DNA of 64,000 nt from Anaeromyxobacter diazotrophicus (GTDB lineage: Bacteria > Myxococcota > Myxococcia > Myxococcales > Anaeromyxobacteraceae). The position numbers and the translations under genes were made by a program. This document shows, one piece after another, positions 1 to 9,932 of the stretch. The DNA lies in the NCBI RefSeq assembly GCF_013340205.1, contig NZ_BJTG01000006.1, positions 1-64,000 of the forward strand, given 5' to 3'. The notes under the pieces were generated by a model, which searched no databases, was not told the DNA's origin, and worked only from the letters and a program-made list of their open reading frames with translations. How positions within the stretch are numbered: the stretch's first letter is position 1; each line of letters starts with the position of its first letter.

Positions 1-224
1 ATGGCGGCGATGCGCCGACCGGCGGCGCCCTCGCTCAGGTGGAGGGCGCGAACGCACCACTCCCACAGGGAAGGATAGCCGGCCTCGGCCCAGGCCCGGC
101 GCTGGTCGAAGACGTCGAGGTGGAGCAAGAACTCGACCTGGGTGTGGCGCTCGTCCCCGGCTAGCGCGGTCAGGCGACGGGAGAGGGCGGCGGTATCGAG
201 GGAAGCGGGCGCGGCGTCGGGCAT
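1..224 (-). CDS. HNH-endonuclease-family protein, N-terminal part (runs off window)
   Basis: The frame opens at the ATG whose complement is at 222-224, with a good Shine-Dalgarno GGAGGT (complement at 229-234) five bases upstream. It stays open to the window edge (74 codons). The N-terminus contains LSRRLTALAGDE, LLHLDVFDQRRAW and AGYPSLWEWC followed by a GAAGRRI block. I know this block from a multicopy Myxococcota family whose members carry a C-terminal HNH nuclease domain. That domain would lie outside the window, so the nuclease assignment rests on the family's N-terminus only. No operon partner is visible. Confidence 0.6.
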   Translation of the reverse strand, partial: MPDAAPASLDTAALSRRLTALAGDERHTQVEFLLHLDVFDQRRAWAEAGYPSLWEWCVRALHLSEGAAGRRIAA

Positions 225-746
225 GAAGACCTCCGGTGCGTGTTCTCCGACGGTAACACGCACTTTTCGAGCCTCCGGGAAGGCCCCTGGCCGCCGCGCC
301 TGCGCGTCTTCGTGAGGAGCCCGCCGACTTCGCCTTCGACGGCGCCGCGCGCCTCGCAGGCGCAGGGCGCGGCGCGCTAGCGGGCCATCCTGTTGCATTG
401 CCGGGCCGCGCGCGCGATTCAGCTGTGACTCGGTCAAGCGCGAAAGCGTTCACCGTTGGGGCGTGCTGCCGGCGCACCGCGGTTCACCCTCAGAGGACAT
501 TTGTGAGCCGGGCACGCCCAGCCGTCTCGAACGCGCGGCTCCGCCGCGCGTGGGGCGCCCGCCGGCCGAGGCCTGCCCGCCGGCGCGAGTCCGGCCGCCC
601 ATCCTGCCGCGCCCCTCTCTGCCCGTAGTCCGCCGGGCCGCCAAGCCCACCGACGGCCGCTGAGGCGCATGACCTCTAGGAGATGTGGCTGATGATGAGG
701 CTCCGGCCGTCGCCCCGCTTCGCGGGGCGAGGGAGAGGGGGCTCTC
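225..746. other. Noncoding gap between the HNH-family gene and the lipid operon
   Basis: No convincing gene is seen. Short open frames here have no ribosome site and no recognisable protein. The only structure is a perfect 8-bp hairpin at 711-729 (CGCCCCGC, loop TTC) followed by AGGGAGAGGGGG. It lies just past the stop of the minus-strand SDR gene and could help end transcription, but it has no T-run. A related GC hairpin plus GAGAGGG tract recurs at 35271-35326. Confidence 0.5.
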
Positions 747-1766
747 TCAGCCGAGGTCGCCCACCGTCGCGGGCCGGCCGGCGCCCTTCGCGCGGACGTG
801 GCGGTCGAGCCAGGCGACGGTGGCGTGCAGCGTCTCCTGGGGGTCGCGGGCGGTGAAGCCGAGCTCCTGCTCCGCCTTGCGGCTGTCCACGTAGAAGAAG
901 TGCTCACCCATCTCGACCTCCTCGGGCGAGATGGGGCTCTCGCTGCCGCGCCAGCCGTGCCAGCGGCCGAGGAGGTGCGCCCCGGCCACGTTCACCTTCG
1001 AGGGCAGGCGCAGCGCGGGCGGGGCGACGCCGGAGAGGCGCGACAGGCGCGCGAAGAAGTCGGCGAAGGTCAGGTTGGCGCCGCCGAGGAGGTACCGCTC
1101 GCCGGGCCGGCCGCGGGTGAGCGCGGCCGCGAACGCCGCCGCCGCGTCGCGGACGTCCACGAACGAGAGCCCGCCCGAGGGCCGGGCCGGCACGCGCCGC
1201 TCGAGGAACTTGAAGACCACGTCGGTGGAGGAGAGGCGGGCGTCGCCGGGGCCGAGCAGCAGCGACGGGTTCAGCACCACCACCGGGAGGCCGGTGTCGC
1301 GGTGGAACCTGAGCGCCGTCTTCTCCTGGTAGATCTTGGAGAGGTAGTAGGGCCAGCGCGCCGCCACCTGGATGGGCGGGCCGTCCGACTCCGTGTGGAC
1401 CTTCTCCTCGCGCGAGATGCCGATGGTGCCTGAGCTCGAGGCGAGGACGAACCGGCTCACCCCGGCGGCGTGCGCGTCCTCGAGCAGCGTCCGCGTGCAC
1501 TCGACGTGGAGCTGGTAGAGGGCGGAGGGGTCGCGGGCGTCGAACGCCACCTGGCCGGCCAGGTGGAACACCGCCTCGACGCCGGCGAGCGCCCGCCGCA
1601 CCGCCGCGCGGTCCTGCAGCGGGGCCCGGACCACCTCGGCCCCCAGCGCCTCGGCCTGGGCCGCGTCGCCGCGGGCGAGGACGCGCAGCCGATGCCCGCC
1701 CTCGGAGAGCAGCGGCAGGAGCGCCGAGCCGAGGAAGCCGGTGCCGCCGGTGACGAGCAGGTTCAC
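747..1766 (-). CDS. NAD-dependent epimerase/dehydratase (extended SDR), last gene of the ether-lipid operon
   Basis: A 339-residue extended short-chain dehydrogenase/reductase. The nucleotide-binding motif VTGGTGFLGS lies at residues 5-14, there is a LASSSGTIG segment, and the catalytic tyrosine and lysine are in YYLSKIYQEK. Related proteins act on nucleotide sugars, sterols or dihydroflavonols; the substrate here is unknown. The start is GTG 1766, because GTGA overlaps the stop of the upstream megasynthase gene by four bases, which implies translational coupling. It is the last gene of a five-gene minus-strand operon. Given its neighbours, a lipid-linked carbonyl or hydroxyl substrate is a reasonable inference. 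Confidence 0.85.
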   Translation of the reverse strand: MNLLVTGGTGFLGSALLPLLSEGGHRLRVLARGDAAQAEALGAEVVRAPLQDRAAVRRALAGVEAVFHLAGQVAFDARDPSALYQLHVECTRTLLEDAHAAGVSRFVLASSSGTIGISREEKVHTESDGPPIQVAARWPYYLSKIYQEKTALRFHRDTGLPVVVLNPSLLLGPGDARLSSTDVVFKFLERRVPARPSGGLSFVDVRDAAAAFAAALTRGRPGERYLLGGANLTFADFFARLSRLSGVAPPALRLPSKVNVAGAHLLGRWHGWRGSESPISPEEVEMGEHFFYVDSRKAEQELGFTARDPQETLHATVAWLDRHVRAKGAGRPATVGDLG

Positions 1767-4700
1767 GAGTCGTGCTCCTCCGGGGCGAGGATGACCTTGG
1801 CCGGCCCGGCGCCGCCCGCGTCCCCCCGCACGCGGGGAGCAGGGGCCGCACCGTCGCCGTCCTCCGGCGCGCCGGTCGCAGTCGCCTCGGCGGTCGCAGT
1901 CGCCTTCGCGGTCGCGGTCGCGGTCGAGGTCGCCTTCGCGGTCGCGGTCGCGGTCGCGGTCGAGGTCGCGGTCGAGGTCGCGGTCGAGGTCGCGGTCGAG
2001 GTCGCCGTCGAGGTCGCCGTCGAGGTCGCCGTCGAGGTCGCGTTCGAGGTCGGCCCGAGCCCCCCCAGCGCCCGCACCGCCTCCTCCATGAGGCGAGTGG
2101 CCTCCTTGTGCGCCTCGCCGCGCGCCAGGTGCGCGGTGCGGGCGCGCAGGTCGGCGACCGCGATGGGCTGCCCGATGACGACCGCCAGGTCGGCCGCGCG
2201 CGGCACGAGCCGGCCCGGGGCGAGCGCCTCGTGCGTCCCGCGGATGTAGACCGGGAGCGCGTCCACTCCGCACTGGAGCGCCAGGTAGCCCGCGGTCGGC
2301 TTGAAGCGCGCCAGCGCGCCGTCGCGCGAGCGGGTGCCCTCCGGGAAGATGAGGAGGTTGAGCCCCTGCCGCAGCGCCTCCTCCGCCGCCCGCAGGCTCT
2401 GCCGGACCGAGCCCGAGCGCTCCATCGGGATGAGGTTCGTGAAGTTCTCGAAGTAGGCGCGCTTGAGCGGCGTGTCGAAGAAGTAGTCGCGCGCCGCCAG
2501 CGCGGCGAGCCGCTCGCCCTGGTCGCCGAGCGCCACCTTGACGAGGCCCATGTCGAGGTGGCTGGCGTGGTTCGCCACCACCAGGAAGTTGCGGTCGCGC
2601 GGGATGAAGGCGCGCCCGCGCACCTCCGTCCGATAGAGATCCCGGTACAGCACGCGCTGGCCGGCGGCGAGGAGCTTCCGCCCGATCGCGGAGAGCGGCT
2701 CCGGCAGGGCGACGTCCGGCTCGCGCTCCGCGGCCGCCTTCTCCGCAGAGGGCGCCGGGGCCTCGCGCTCCGCCCGGTGCACCGCCGCGCCGGCGGCGCG
2801 CGCCAGCTCGCCGGCCGTCTCCAGCCGGTGCAGCCCGTCGGTCACGCTCGCCGGCACGCCCGCCTGCTCCAGCGCCGCCGCCAGCTCCGTCAACATGAGC
2901 GAGTCGAAGCCCAGGTCGGCCGCGAGCAGGCTCGCCGGCGTCACGCTCCCGCGCGGCCGGCGCGCCACCTCGGCCAGGAGGTCGAGCACCCAGCCGTCGC
3001 CCGCCGCCTCGCGCGCCGCGGTGCGGGCGCGCGCGCCCTGCTGCGCCGCCGCCTCGAGCTTCCGGAGCTCCTCGGCCACCCAGGCGCGCTTCACCTTGCG
3101 GGTGGAGGTCTTCGGCAGCTCCAGGTCGGTGACGTGCCAGACCTTCACCCGCTGGTGGAACGGGAGCGACGCCGAGACGCGCCGCACGTGCTCCTCGAGC
3201 CGCCGCCGCACCTCGGCGCGGTCGCGGCCCTCCCACCGCGGCACCACCAGCATCGCCAGCTTCTCGAAGGCGCCGTCGCGCAGGCCCACCACCGACAGCT
3301 CCTGCACCAGGTCCTCGGAGCGGTAGCGCTCCTCCACCTCGTCGGGGTGGACGTTCTTGCCGTCGGCGTCGATGACGACGTCCTTCTTGCGCCCCACCAG
3401 CACGAGCCGCCCGGCCTCGTCGAGCCGGCCGAGGTCGCCGGTCCGCAGCCAGCCGCCCTCGAGCACCTCGGCGGTGAGCGCCTCGTCCACCTCCGGCCGC
3501 TCGCTCCCCGCCTTCCAGTAGCCCGCCATGACGTTCGGCCCGCGGGCGAGCACCTCGCCCACCCCGCGCGCGTCCGGCGCGTCGATGCGCAGCTCGACGC
3601 CGGGCAAGGGCCGCCCCACGGTGCCGGCGCGGGGGCCGTCGTCGGGCGTCGAGACCGCCAGCACCGGCGCGGCCTCGGTCAGCCCGTACCCCTCGTAGAG
3701 GTCGAAGCCCAGCTCGTGGAAGGCGCGCTGGACGTCCGGCGCCAGCGCCGAGCCGCCCGAGACGAGGATGCGCAGCCGCCCGCCGAGCTTCCGGTGCACC
3801 GGCCAGAAGAGGAGCTTGCCGAGGTTCGCGCCCAGCCGGTCGCGCAGGCCGGCGTTCGCGCCCATGAGCGCGCGGGCGGCCGCCTCCACCGCGCCGGGGC
3901 GGGCCGACAGCTCCTGGGTGATGCGCCGGTGGAGGAGCGCCCACAGCGCGGGGACGCCGATCATGGCGGTGACGCGCCCGCTCTCCAGCGCGTCCCCGAG
4001 CGTGTCGGCGGTGAGCTCGTCGAGGTACTCCACCTCCGCGCCGCGCGCGAGCGGCACCAGCAGCCCGCAGGTGAACTCGAAGGTGTGGTGGAGCGGCAGC
4101 ACCGACAGGAGCCCGTCGCCGGGCCCGAGGTCGAAGATCGACGAGAGCCGCGCCACCAGGCTGGTGAAGTTGCGGTGGGTGAGGAGGACGCCCTTGGGCG
4201 TGCCCGTGGTGCCGCTCGTGTAGATGAGCGAGGCGACGTCGTCGGGCTGGGGCGGCGGGAGGCGCGGCGCCGCGGCGGGGTCGCCCGCCAGCGCCTCGGC
4301 GAGCCCGAGCGGCGCCGGGCCGCCCTCGCCGCGCCAGGCCTGGACGAGCTCCGCCGCGCGCTCGGCCACCTCCTCCGAGAGGAGCGCCAGCTTCGCCCCG
4401 GCGCTGCGCGCCAGGTTCGCGAGCTCGGGCTGGGAGAGCTGGGCGTCCACCGGCACCGCCACGCCGCCGGCGGCGAGGACGCCGAAGAAGGCGATGCCCC
4501 ACTCCGGGCGGTTCTCCGCGGCGAGCAGCACGCGGTCGCCCGGCCGGACGCCCCGCGCGGCGAGCGCGCCCGCGACGCGCTCCGCGGCCGCGCCCAGCTC
4601 GGCGTAGGTGTAGCGGTCCTTGCGCGCGCCGGTCATCCGCAGCGCGACGCGGCGCCGGTGGGTCTCGCAGGAGGCGTGGAGCAGCTCGAGCAGGTCGCGG

Positions 4701-6481
4701 TGCTGCTTCACGGGGTGGACCTTCTTCTGCGACTCCTCCTCCAGGCCGGGGAACACCCACTCCTCGAGGCCCTTCATGTGGACGTCGAGCCAGTACTCGC
4801 GCCAGGCGAGGCGCTCCGGGTCCCAGGGCAGCCGCTCCTGGTCCGCCGGCGCGAGCCGCGCGTACAGCTCGCGCAGGTGGGCGCAGCGGAAGACGTACCG
4901 GTTCTCCCACACGAAGGGCATGAAGAGCTCGAACAGGCTCTCCGTCTGCGCCAGCTTCGACTCGACCTCGTCGAGCGCGTCGGCGGCGCGTCCGGCCAGC
5001 GCCGAGAGCCGCGGCGCGCCCCAGCGAGGCCCCTCGTCGCGGAGCAGCCGGCTCGCCGCGCGCGCCAGCCGCGAGAAGGCCGGCGCGCTGAAGGTCTCGT
5101 AGTGCCGCCGCGAGACCGAGTAGGGCTCGAAGCGGGACCGCACCGCGTTGGCGAGCCGGCTCCCCTCCTGCCGGCTCCGGTAGAAGCGCCGGCGGTAGAG
5201 CCCGACCAGCGCCAGCGCGCGCCGCACGTAGAGCGGGTTCGTGTCGCTCGAGGCCAGGTGGTAGACGGACTTCCGGCCGGGGGGATGAGGCCCCCCCGGA
5301 CCCCCCGCTCGCTCCGGGGCAGCCTCCTCCGGCTGCCCCTCCGCTCGCCCGTCGAGCACGTCGGCGAGGATCGCGACGATGGCCGCCGCCACCAGGTCGA
5401 CCGGGACGATGTCGAGGATGGCGCGCTCGCCCATCGGGTAGACGCGCTGCCCCTTGAGGCCCAGGAACGCGAGCGGCGCGCTGGTGGTGAACCCCTCGTT
5501 CCAGCCCGGGAACGGGTAGCGCAGCGCGGTCTCGACGATGGCCGGGCGCACCAGCGCGAAGCGGACGCCGCTCCGCGCGATGGCCTGCTCGCCCAGGCTC
5601 TTCGTGTAGGTGTAGGTGTTGGGCCAGCCCCAGTGCCGGGCGCGCTCCATCCCCAGGTCGACCAGCCGCTGCGAGATCCAGAGGCGCTTCTCGCGCCCGA
5701 GCGCGAGGCGCTCGGAGCGCGCGTCGCCGGCGCGCCCCTCGGCCCGCAGCCGCTCCTGGGCGCGCGCCCGCAGCTCCGACTGGAGGGCGGCGTCCTCGGC
5801 CTCCTCGCGCACGCGGGCGATGCGGCGCTCGCAGTCGGCGAGCTCGCGGTCGAGGTCGAAGTCGCGCGCGTCGAGGGTGGGGGCGGTGGGCCGGCCCTCG
5901 ACCCCGTCGCGGCGCGGGAAGTAGCCCTCGAGCGCCTCGTCCTCGAACACCACCCCGCTGCGGTTGCCCGCCACGAAGCAGGTGGAGACGTGGACGAGCG
6001 CCGCGCCGGTGCGCCGGCACAGCTCGGCGGCGTGGCGCGCGCCGAGCGCGTTCACGTCGATGGCCAGCTCGAGCGAGGGGTTGAAGTCCACCAGCCCGGC
6101 GCAGTTCACCACCGCCCGCAGCGGCCCCAGCGCCGCCAGGTCGGCCTCGGAGAGCCCGCACAGCGGGTCGGAGACGTCGCCGGCGAGCGGGGCGCACTTC
6201 TCGCGCAGGAAGGCGTCCAGCCGCGCCCCGTGCCGCTCGCGGAGCGGGTCGAAGGGCCGGCTCGCCGCCACCTTGCCGAAGAAGCGCGCCTCGGCGGTGC
6301 CGCCGGTCCCGGGGCGCACCAGCACGAACACCTTCCCGATCTCCGGGTACCGGTGGAGCAGCATCGAGAGCATGACCTTGCCCACGAAGCCGGTGGCCCC
6401 GGTCACGAGGATGCGCTGGCCGCGGAGCGTCGCCGCGACGTCGAGGAGCCCGGCGGGCGGAGCTGAGGTCGGCTCGCTCAT
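1763..6481 (-). CDS. elbD: ElbD-like multidomain ether-lipid synthase: fatty acyl reductase / acyl-CoA ligase / carrier / acyltransferase
   Basis: A 1572-residue fusion. Residues 20-410 form a Rossmann fatty-acyl-CoA reductase ([11 protein letters not shown] at 24-34; catalytic Y290-x3-K294), followed by an alpha-helical linker to about 600. Residues 600-1140 are an AMP-forming acyl ligase ([11 protein letters not shown] at 754-764; WLRTGD; GRKKD). Residues 1160-1235 are an acyl carrier with phosphopantetheine serine S1194 in LGFDSL. Residues 1290-1450 are a PlsC-type acyltransferase (NHASHLD at 1304-1310; FPEGTRS). The tail from about 1478 is a Thr/Ala/Ser repeat. The order matches ElbD, the multifunctional ether-lipid enzyme of Myxococcus xanthus. 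It probably activates, carries, reduces and transfers acyl chains. ATGA overlaps the upstream stop. A 27-residue Gly/Pro/Glu insert with a 9-bp DNA palindrome interrupts the first half. Confidence 0.8.
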   Translation of the reverse strand: MSEPTSAPPAGLLDVAATLRGQRILVTGATGFVGKVMLSMLLHRYPEIGKVFVLVRPGTGGTAEARFFGKVAASRPFDPLRERHGARLDAFLREKCAPLAGDVSDPLCGLSEADLAALGPLRAVVNCAGLVDFNPSLELAIDVNALGARHAAELCRRTGAALVHVSTCFVAGNRSGVVFEDEALEGYFPRRDGVEGRPTAPTLDARDFDLDRELADCERRIARVREEAEDAALQSELRARAQERLRAEGRAGDARSERLALGREKRLWISQRLVDLGMERARHWGWPNTYTYTKSLGEQAIARSGVRFALVRPAIVETALRYPFPGWNEGFTTSAPLAFLGLKGQRVYPMGERAILDIVPVDLVAAAIVAILADVLDGRAEGQPEEAAPERAGGPGGPHPPGRKSVYHLASSDTNPLYVRRALALVGLYRRRFYRSRQEGSRLANAVRSRFEPYSVSRRHYETFSAPAFSRLARAASRLLRDEGPRWGAPRLSALAGRAADALDEVESKLAQTESLFELFMPFVWENRYVFRCAHLRELYARLAPADQERLPWDPERLAWREYWLDVHMKGLEEWVFPGLEEESQKKVHPVKQHRDLLELLHASCETHRRRVALRMTGARKDRYTYAELGAAAERVAGALAARGVRPGDRVLLAAENRPEWGIAFFGVLAAGGVAVPVDAQLSQPELANLARSAGAKLALLSEEVAERAAELVQAWRGEGGPAPLGLAEALAGDPAAAPRLPPPQPDDVASLIYTSGTTGTPKGVLLTHRNFTSLVARLSSIFDLGPGDGLLSVLPLHHTFEFTCGLLVPLARGAEVEYLDELTADTLGDALESGRVTAMIGVPALWALLHRRITQELSARPGAVEAAARALMGANAGLRDRLGANLGKLLFWPVHRKLGGRLRILVSGGSALAPDVQRAFHELGFDLYEGYGLTEAAPVLAVSTPDDGPRAGTVGRPLPGVELRIDAPDARGVGEVLARGPNVMAGYWKAGSERPEVDEALTAEVLEGGWLRTGDLGRLDEAGRLVLVGRKKDVVIDADGKNVHPDEVEERYRSEDLVQELSVVGLRDGAFEKLAMLVVPRWEGRDRAEVRRRLEEHVRRVSASLPFHQRVKVWHVTDLELPKTSTRKVKRAWVAEELRKLEAAAQQGARARTAAREAAGDGWVLDLLAEVARRPRGSVTPASLLAADLGFDSLMLTELAAALEQAGVPASVTDGLHRLETAGELARAAGAAVHRAEREAPAPSAEKAAAEREPDVALPEPLSAIGRKLLAAGQRVLYRDLYRTEVRGRAFIPRDRNFLVVANHASHLDMGLVKVALGDQGERLAALAARDYFFDTPLKRAYFENFTNLIPMERSGSVRQSLRAAEEALRQGLNLLIFPEGTRSRDGALARFKPTAGYLALQCGVDALPVYIRGTHEALAPGRLVPRAADLAVVIGQPIAVADLRARTAHLARGEAHKEATRLMEEAVRALGGLGPTSNATSTATSTATSTATSTATSTATSTATSTATATATAKATSTATATAKATATAEATATGAPEDGDGAAPAPRVRGDAGGAGPAKVILAPEEHDS
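1872..2055 (-). repeat. Degenerate hexanucleotide tandem repeat (GGTCGC/GAGGTC type) inside the elbD-like gene
   Basis: About 30 imperfect 6-bp units related to GGTCGC, GGTCGA and GGTCGC-CTT run without a break through the 3' end of the megasynthase gene. On the coding strand they give a Thr-Ala-Ser-Thr repeat. The frame is preserved, so the tract can lengthen or shorten by whole units. A short relative of the tract is in the E2 linker at 20865-20915. Confidence 0.85.
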
Positions 6482-8088
6482 CCGAGGTTCTGCGTCATGA
6501 CGATGGGCGGGTGGTGGAGCATCGCGATCTGGGCGCTCCGGCCGTGGTGGGCGCGCGCCAGGTCGATGGCGTCGGAGAGGCGCTCGGCGCGCTCCCAGCC
6601 CATGAGCCGGGGCACGTGCTCGTTGTCGGCGCCGACCACGATGATGCGCCCGTAGTGCTGGCGGCCGTTCTCGCCCCAGTACCACATGAAGAACGGGTGC
6701 GCGCCGTGGTAGGCGTGGCCGGTCCGGTACATGTGCACGTAGCTCGGGTTCTCGGCGAACTCGCGCTCGTACTTCTGCTCGAGCACCTTCGCGTCGCGGG
6801 TCTCGGGCAAGAGCCGGTGGAAGAACTCGATGTAGCTCGGGTGGTGCTCGGGGTCGAACTCGTCCGAGCAGGGGTGGGTGACGATGAGCGTCCCGCCCGG
6901 CTTCACCAGCGGCTTCCCCCGGTAGAAGTTGAAGAAGTACCCGCAGGCCATGACCTGCACCAAGAGCGGGTTCAGGATCGAGTTCACGTTGTAGGGCGAG
7001 ATGAACGGGATGCCCATGACGCCGACGTCGGCCTGGAAGTCGACGTCCACCGCGTACTGCTCCCAGCTCTTCTCCAGGATCTTGCGGTGGGTCGGCTCGG
7101 TGCGGCCGGCGTGGACCGCGATCACCTCGTAGGCGGCGGGCACGGCCTGGAACAGCTTGCGCCGCGCGGCGCGCGGCAGGGCCTTCAAGGTCGCCTGCAG
7201 GCCGGCGAGCTTCAGCCGATCGAGCTCGCCGTAGTGGTCCTCGCGCTTCATGAGGAAGCCCATCGGCCCGTCGAACATCCGGTTGTTGATGGTGGTCTCG
7301 ATGTGGAACACGTCCAGGCTCTCGTCGATGACGCGGCCGATCCGGTCGATCGAGCGGTGCATCTCCGACCGCGCCGGGTCCATGTACGAGTCGCTCTTGC
7401 GGATGTGGTCCGGCGTGTGGTGCGCCTTCACGCCCTCGTAGTTGGTGAGCCCGGTCCCGACCGACTTGTGGCCGCCGTCCATGGGGACGAGGTTCAGGTT
7501 CACGTAGATGAGCAGGTCCGACTCGGCGGCGCGCCGGTTCACCACCACCTTCTCGCCGTGGCGGGTGGTGCCGAGCGTGACGAGGCCGTCCGGGTCCTCC
7601 GCGTCGTGGTGGTAGAGCCGGTCGGGCCACCAGGCGTCGAAGATCTTCTCGCCCACCATCCGCTTCACCTCGGCCGCCGTCATCCGGCGGTGCAGGCAGA
7701 TGGCGATGACGAGGTGGACGTCGTCCACCCCCGAGTCGGCGAGCAGCTCGAGCACGACCTCCAGCACCTGCTGCCGCACGTCGGGCGTGCGCATGGGCGG
7801 CAGCGGCAGGGAGATGTCGTCGAGCGCGATGGTGACCTTCATCCCCGGGCGCAGCTTCGCGTGGAGCGGCTCGCAGCCCTCGGGGTGGTTGATGGCCCAG
7901 CGGATGGCGGACTTCACGTTGGGCAGGCCGGCGACGGGCGGCTTCGGGTAGATGACCTTCGTGCCGACGGGGAGGTCCTCGACCAGCAGGTCCTCGCCCG
8001 AGAAGAGGACGCGCGGCGCCGAGTCGCGGTCGAGGGTGACGACCTGCTCGGCCTGCTCGTGGAGGCGGGTGAGGGAGAGGGGGCGCAT
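6478..8088 (-). CDS. LarA-like DUF2088 protein (lactate-racemase fold) in the ether-lipid operon
   Basis: 536 residues. The N-terminal region has the DUF2088/LarA pattern: an early [12 protein letters not shown] segment in place of the usual DxTRP strand, and a GGHK segment at about residue 228 where LarA has SGGxK, whose lysine holds the nickel-pincer cofactor. The C-terminal half is rich in Tyr, His and Trp. Family members include nickel-dependent racemases and epimerases, but most DUF2088 proteins have no known reaction. I see no larB, larC or larE cofactor genes nearby. It starts one base after the HAD gene stop (TGACATG), and its own stop overlaps the next start. Its role in lipid synthesis is unknown. 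Confidence 0.7.
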   Translation of the reverse strand: MRPLSLTRLHEQAEQVVTLDRDSAPRVLFSGEDLLVEDLPVGTKVIYPKPPVAGLPNVKSAIRWAINHPEGCEPLHAKLRPGMKVTIALDDISLPLPPMRTPDVRQQVLEVVLELLADSGVDDVHLVIAICLHRRMTAAEVKRMVGEKIFDAWWPDRLYHHDAEDPDGLVTLGTTRHGEKVVVNRRAAESDLLIYVNLNLVPMDGGHKSVGTGLTNYEGVKAHHTPDHIRKSDSYMDPARSEMHRSIDRIGRVIDESLDVFHIETTINNRMFDGPMGFLMKREDHYGELDRLKLAGLQATLKALPRAARRKLFQAVPAAYEVIAVHAGRTEPTHRKILEKSWEQYAVDVDFQADVGVMGIPFISPYNVNSILNPLLVQVMACGYFFNFYRGKPLVKPGGTLIVTHPCSDEFDPEHHPSYIEFFHRLLPETRDAKVLEQKYEREFAENPSYVHMYRTGHAYHGAHPFFMWYWGENGRQHYGRIIVVGADNEHVPRLMGWERAERLSDAIDLARAHHGRSAQIAMLHHPPIVMTQNLG

Positions 8089-8089
8089 G

Positions 8090-8770
8090 TCAGGAGGCTC
8101 GGGTGGTGTCGAGGATGGGCCACGCGTAGGCGCGGGCCACTTGGCGCAGCCGCAGGTCGGGGTTCACCGCGGCCGGGTGGCCGACCACCGTCAGCATGGG
8201 GTAGTCGGAGAAGCTGTCGGAGTAGGCGTGGCTCCGGTCGAGGGCGAGCCCCTCGCGCAGGCAGTAGTCGCGCACCGCCACCGCCTTGTGCGCCCCCTCC
8301 ACGATGGGCGGGACGACGCGGCCGGTCGCCACCCCCTCCACGTAGTGCATCCGGTTGGCGATGACGTCGTCGGCGCCGAGGTGCCGCGCCAGGTCGCGCA
8401 CCGTGAAGTCGAGCGCGCCCGTCACCAGCACCAGGCGGCAGCCGGCGCGGCGCGCCTCGGCCAGGAGCCGCGGCGTGCCGGGGTGGATGGCCGGCAGGAG
8501 CACCGCCTCGAACAGCTCCGCCGCCAGCTCCTCCAGCCGGTCCTGCGAGAGGCCGCGGTACGACTGGTAGAAGAGCTCGTTGAAGGCCTTGCGGTCGAGC
8601 TTGTCGAGCGCCCAGTAGAGCGGCGCGCCGGCCAGGGTGCGCGCGGTCCGGAGCGCCGTGCCGAAGATGCTCCCCTGGTTCAGCGCGTAGTACGCGAACG
8701 CGTGGACGATGTTCGTCCGGACCAGGGTCCCGTCCACGTCGAAGAACGCGGCGCGCTGGGGGTCGGGCAT
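8090..8770 (-). CDS. HAD-IB family phosphatase
   Basis: 226 residues, a full-length HAD subfamily IB hydrolase. Motif I is FFDVDGTL at residues 9-16 with both catalytic aspartates, motif II is LVLVTGA, and motif III is [10 protein letters not shown]. Relatives include phosphoserine phosphatase and phosphatidylglycerophosphate phosphatase-like enzymes; in a lipid operon a lipid phosphate is the likely substrate (inference). The gene follows an 85-bp gap after the upstream SDR gene. That gap holds a minus-strand TATAAC (complement 8817-8822) that could be an extra -10 element, but no good -35 is seen. Confidence 0.85.
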   Translation of the reverse strand: MPDPQRAAFFDVDGTLVRTNIVHAFAYYALNQGSIFGTALRTARTLAGAPLYWALDKLDRKAFNELFYQSYRGLSQDRLEELAAELFEAVLLPAIHPGTPRLLAEARRAGCRLVLVTGALDFTVRDLARHLGADDVIANRMHYVEGVATGRVVPPIVEGAHKAVAVRDYCLREGLALDRSHAYSDSFSDYPMLTVVGHPAAVNPDLRLRQVARAYAWPILDTTRAS

Positions 8771-8855
8771 GCGGTGCGTGAAGTCCCGGGTGGGGGTCGA
8801 GGGTGAAGCTGGAATGTTATAGCCAGTGGCGCGCCGAGCGGGCCTGCAATCGAGA

Positions 8856-9839
8856 TCAGGGCCCCGGCAGCCACCCGCGCTCGCGGTAGTCGCGCGCGGA
8901 GCGGGCGACCGAGTCGCGCAGCGCCGTCCCGGCGGTGAACCCGAGCACCCGCTCCGCCTTGCCGGTGGCGCAGGTCCAGCCCGGGGCGAGCACCTGGCGC
9001 ACGAGCTTCCGGTTGAGCGGGAGGCGGCGGCCGGTGAGCCGGGTGACGGCGTCGGCGGCCCAGCCGAGGGCCGAGAGCGCCGCCGGCGGGACCGGCACGG
9101 TGCGCGGCGCGACGCCCAGCGCGCGCGCCACCTCGCGCTGCAGCCCCTCGACGCTGGTGCGCTCCGGCGAGGCGAGGAAGAAGACCTGGCCGACCGCCTC
9201 CGGGCGCTCGCCGAGGAGCGCGAAGCCGCGGGCGCAGTCGTCCACGTCGATCCACGAGAGCGGCCGCTCCGGCCCGAGGACCCGCAGGACCAGGCCCTTC
9301 GCGGCGAGCCGGAAGAAGAGGAGGTTCTCGCGGTCGCCGGGCCCCAGGATGCGCGGCGGCCGCGCCACCGCCACCGGCAGGCGGCCGGCGTAGGAGAGCG
9401 CGATCCGCTCCGCCTCCGCCTTCGACTCGCCGTACCACTCGACCGGGGCGAGCGGGTCCTCCTCCCGCTTCCCCTCGCGCGAGGGGCCGGCGGCGGCGAG
9501 CGAGCCGGCCAGCACGAAGCGCCCGCGCGCGGCGCCGCCCTCGAGGCAGGCGTCGAGGAGGAGCCGGGTCGAGCCGGCGTTCACCGCGAAGAAGCTGTCG
9601 CGGTCGGCGGCGCGGCGCAGGCCCGCCAGGTGGTAGACGAGCTCGCACCCGTCCACCGCCCGGCGCACCGCCGCGCGGTCGAGCGCGTCGCCGCGCACCA
9701 CCTCCACCCCGGGCGGCAGCGCCGACGCGTCGCTCGAGGGCCGAAGCAGCGCGCGCACCGCCACGCCGCGCGCGGCGAGCGCGCGGACGAGGGCGCGGCC
9801 GAGGAACCCGGCGGCGCCGGTGACGAGGGCGGTCGGCAT
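8856..9839 (-). CDS. NAD-dependent epimerase/dehydratase (extended SDR), first gene of the operon
   Basis: 327 residues from ATG 9839. ALVTGAAGFLGRAL is the NAD(P) loop, VYHLAGLRR the second strand, and WYGESKAEAER carries the catalytic Tyr and Lys. It resembles 3-beta-hydroxysteroid dehydrogenase/isomerase-like and dihydroflavonol reductase-like SDRs. A GTG at 9857 in the same frame is an alternative start; the ATG is preferred because it puts the glycine-rich loop at the usual distance from the N-terminus. It is only about 16% longer or shorter than typical family members. It is probably co-transcribed with the ether-lipid genes downstream and acts in the cytoplasm. Confidence 0.8.
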   Translation of the reverse strand: MPTALVTGAAGFLGRALVRALAARGVAVRALLRPSSDASALPPGVEVVRGDALDRAAVRRAVDGCELVYHLAGLRRAADRDSFFAVNAGSTRLLLDACLEGGAARGRFVLAGSLAAAGPSREGKREEDPLAPVEWYGESKAEAERIALSYAGRLPVAVARPPRILGPGDRENLLFFRLAAKGLVLRVLGPERPLSWIDVDDCARGFALLGERPEAVGQVFFLASPERTSVEGLQREVARALGVAPRTVPVPPAALSALGWAADAVTRLTGRRLPLNRKLVRQVLAPGWTCATGKAERVLGFTAGTALRDSVARSARDYRERGWLPGP

Positions 9840-9932
9840 GCGGGGACCATGAGCCACGCCGGCGGCGGCCGGTCAACGGAAAGCGCGCCGGGCCGGGCCG
9901 CGCGTTGAAATCTCCCGGGCCGGCGGGGCAGG

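Noticed and set aside
398..663. Several short overlapping open frames in the first gap
   Set aside because: They have no ribosome site, no conserved sequence and cover both strands, as expected from GC-rich noncoding DNA.
1872..2055. Tandem units considered as a CRISPR array or noncoding satellite
   Set aside because: Units are only six bases, without spacers, and they preserve the reading frame of the gene.
1772..6466. Long open frame on the plus strand, antisense to the ElbD-like gene
   Set aside because: High GC content makes stops rare in the opposite strand. Its translation is Arg/Ala/Gly-rich without any domain, and the minus-strand frame holds all known motifs.
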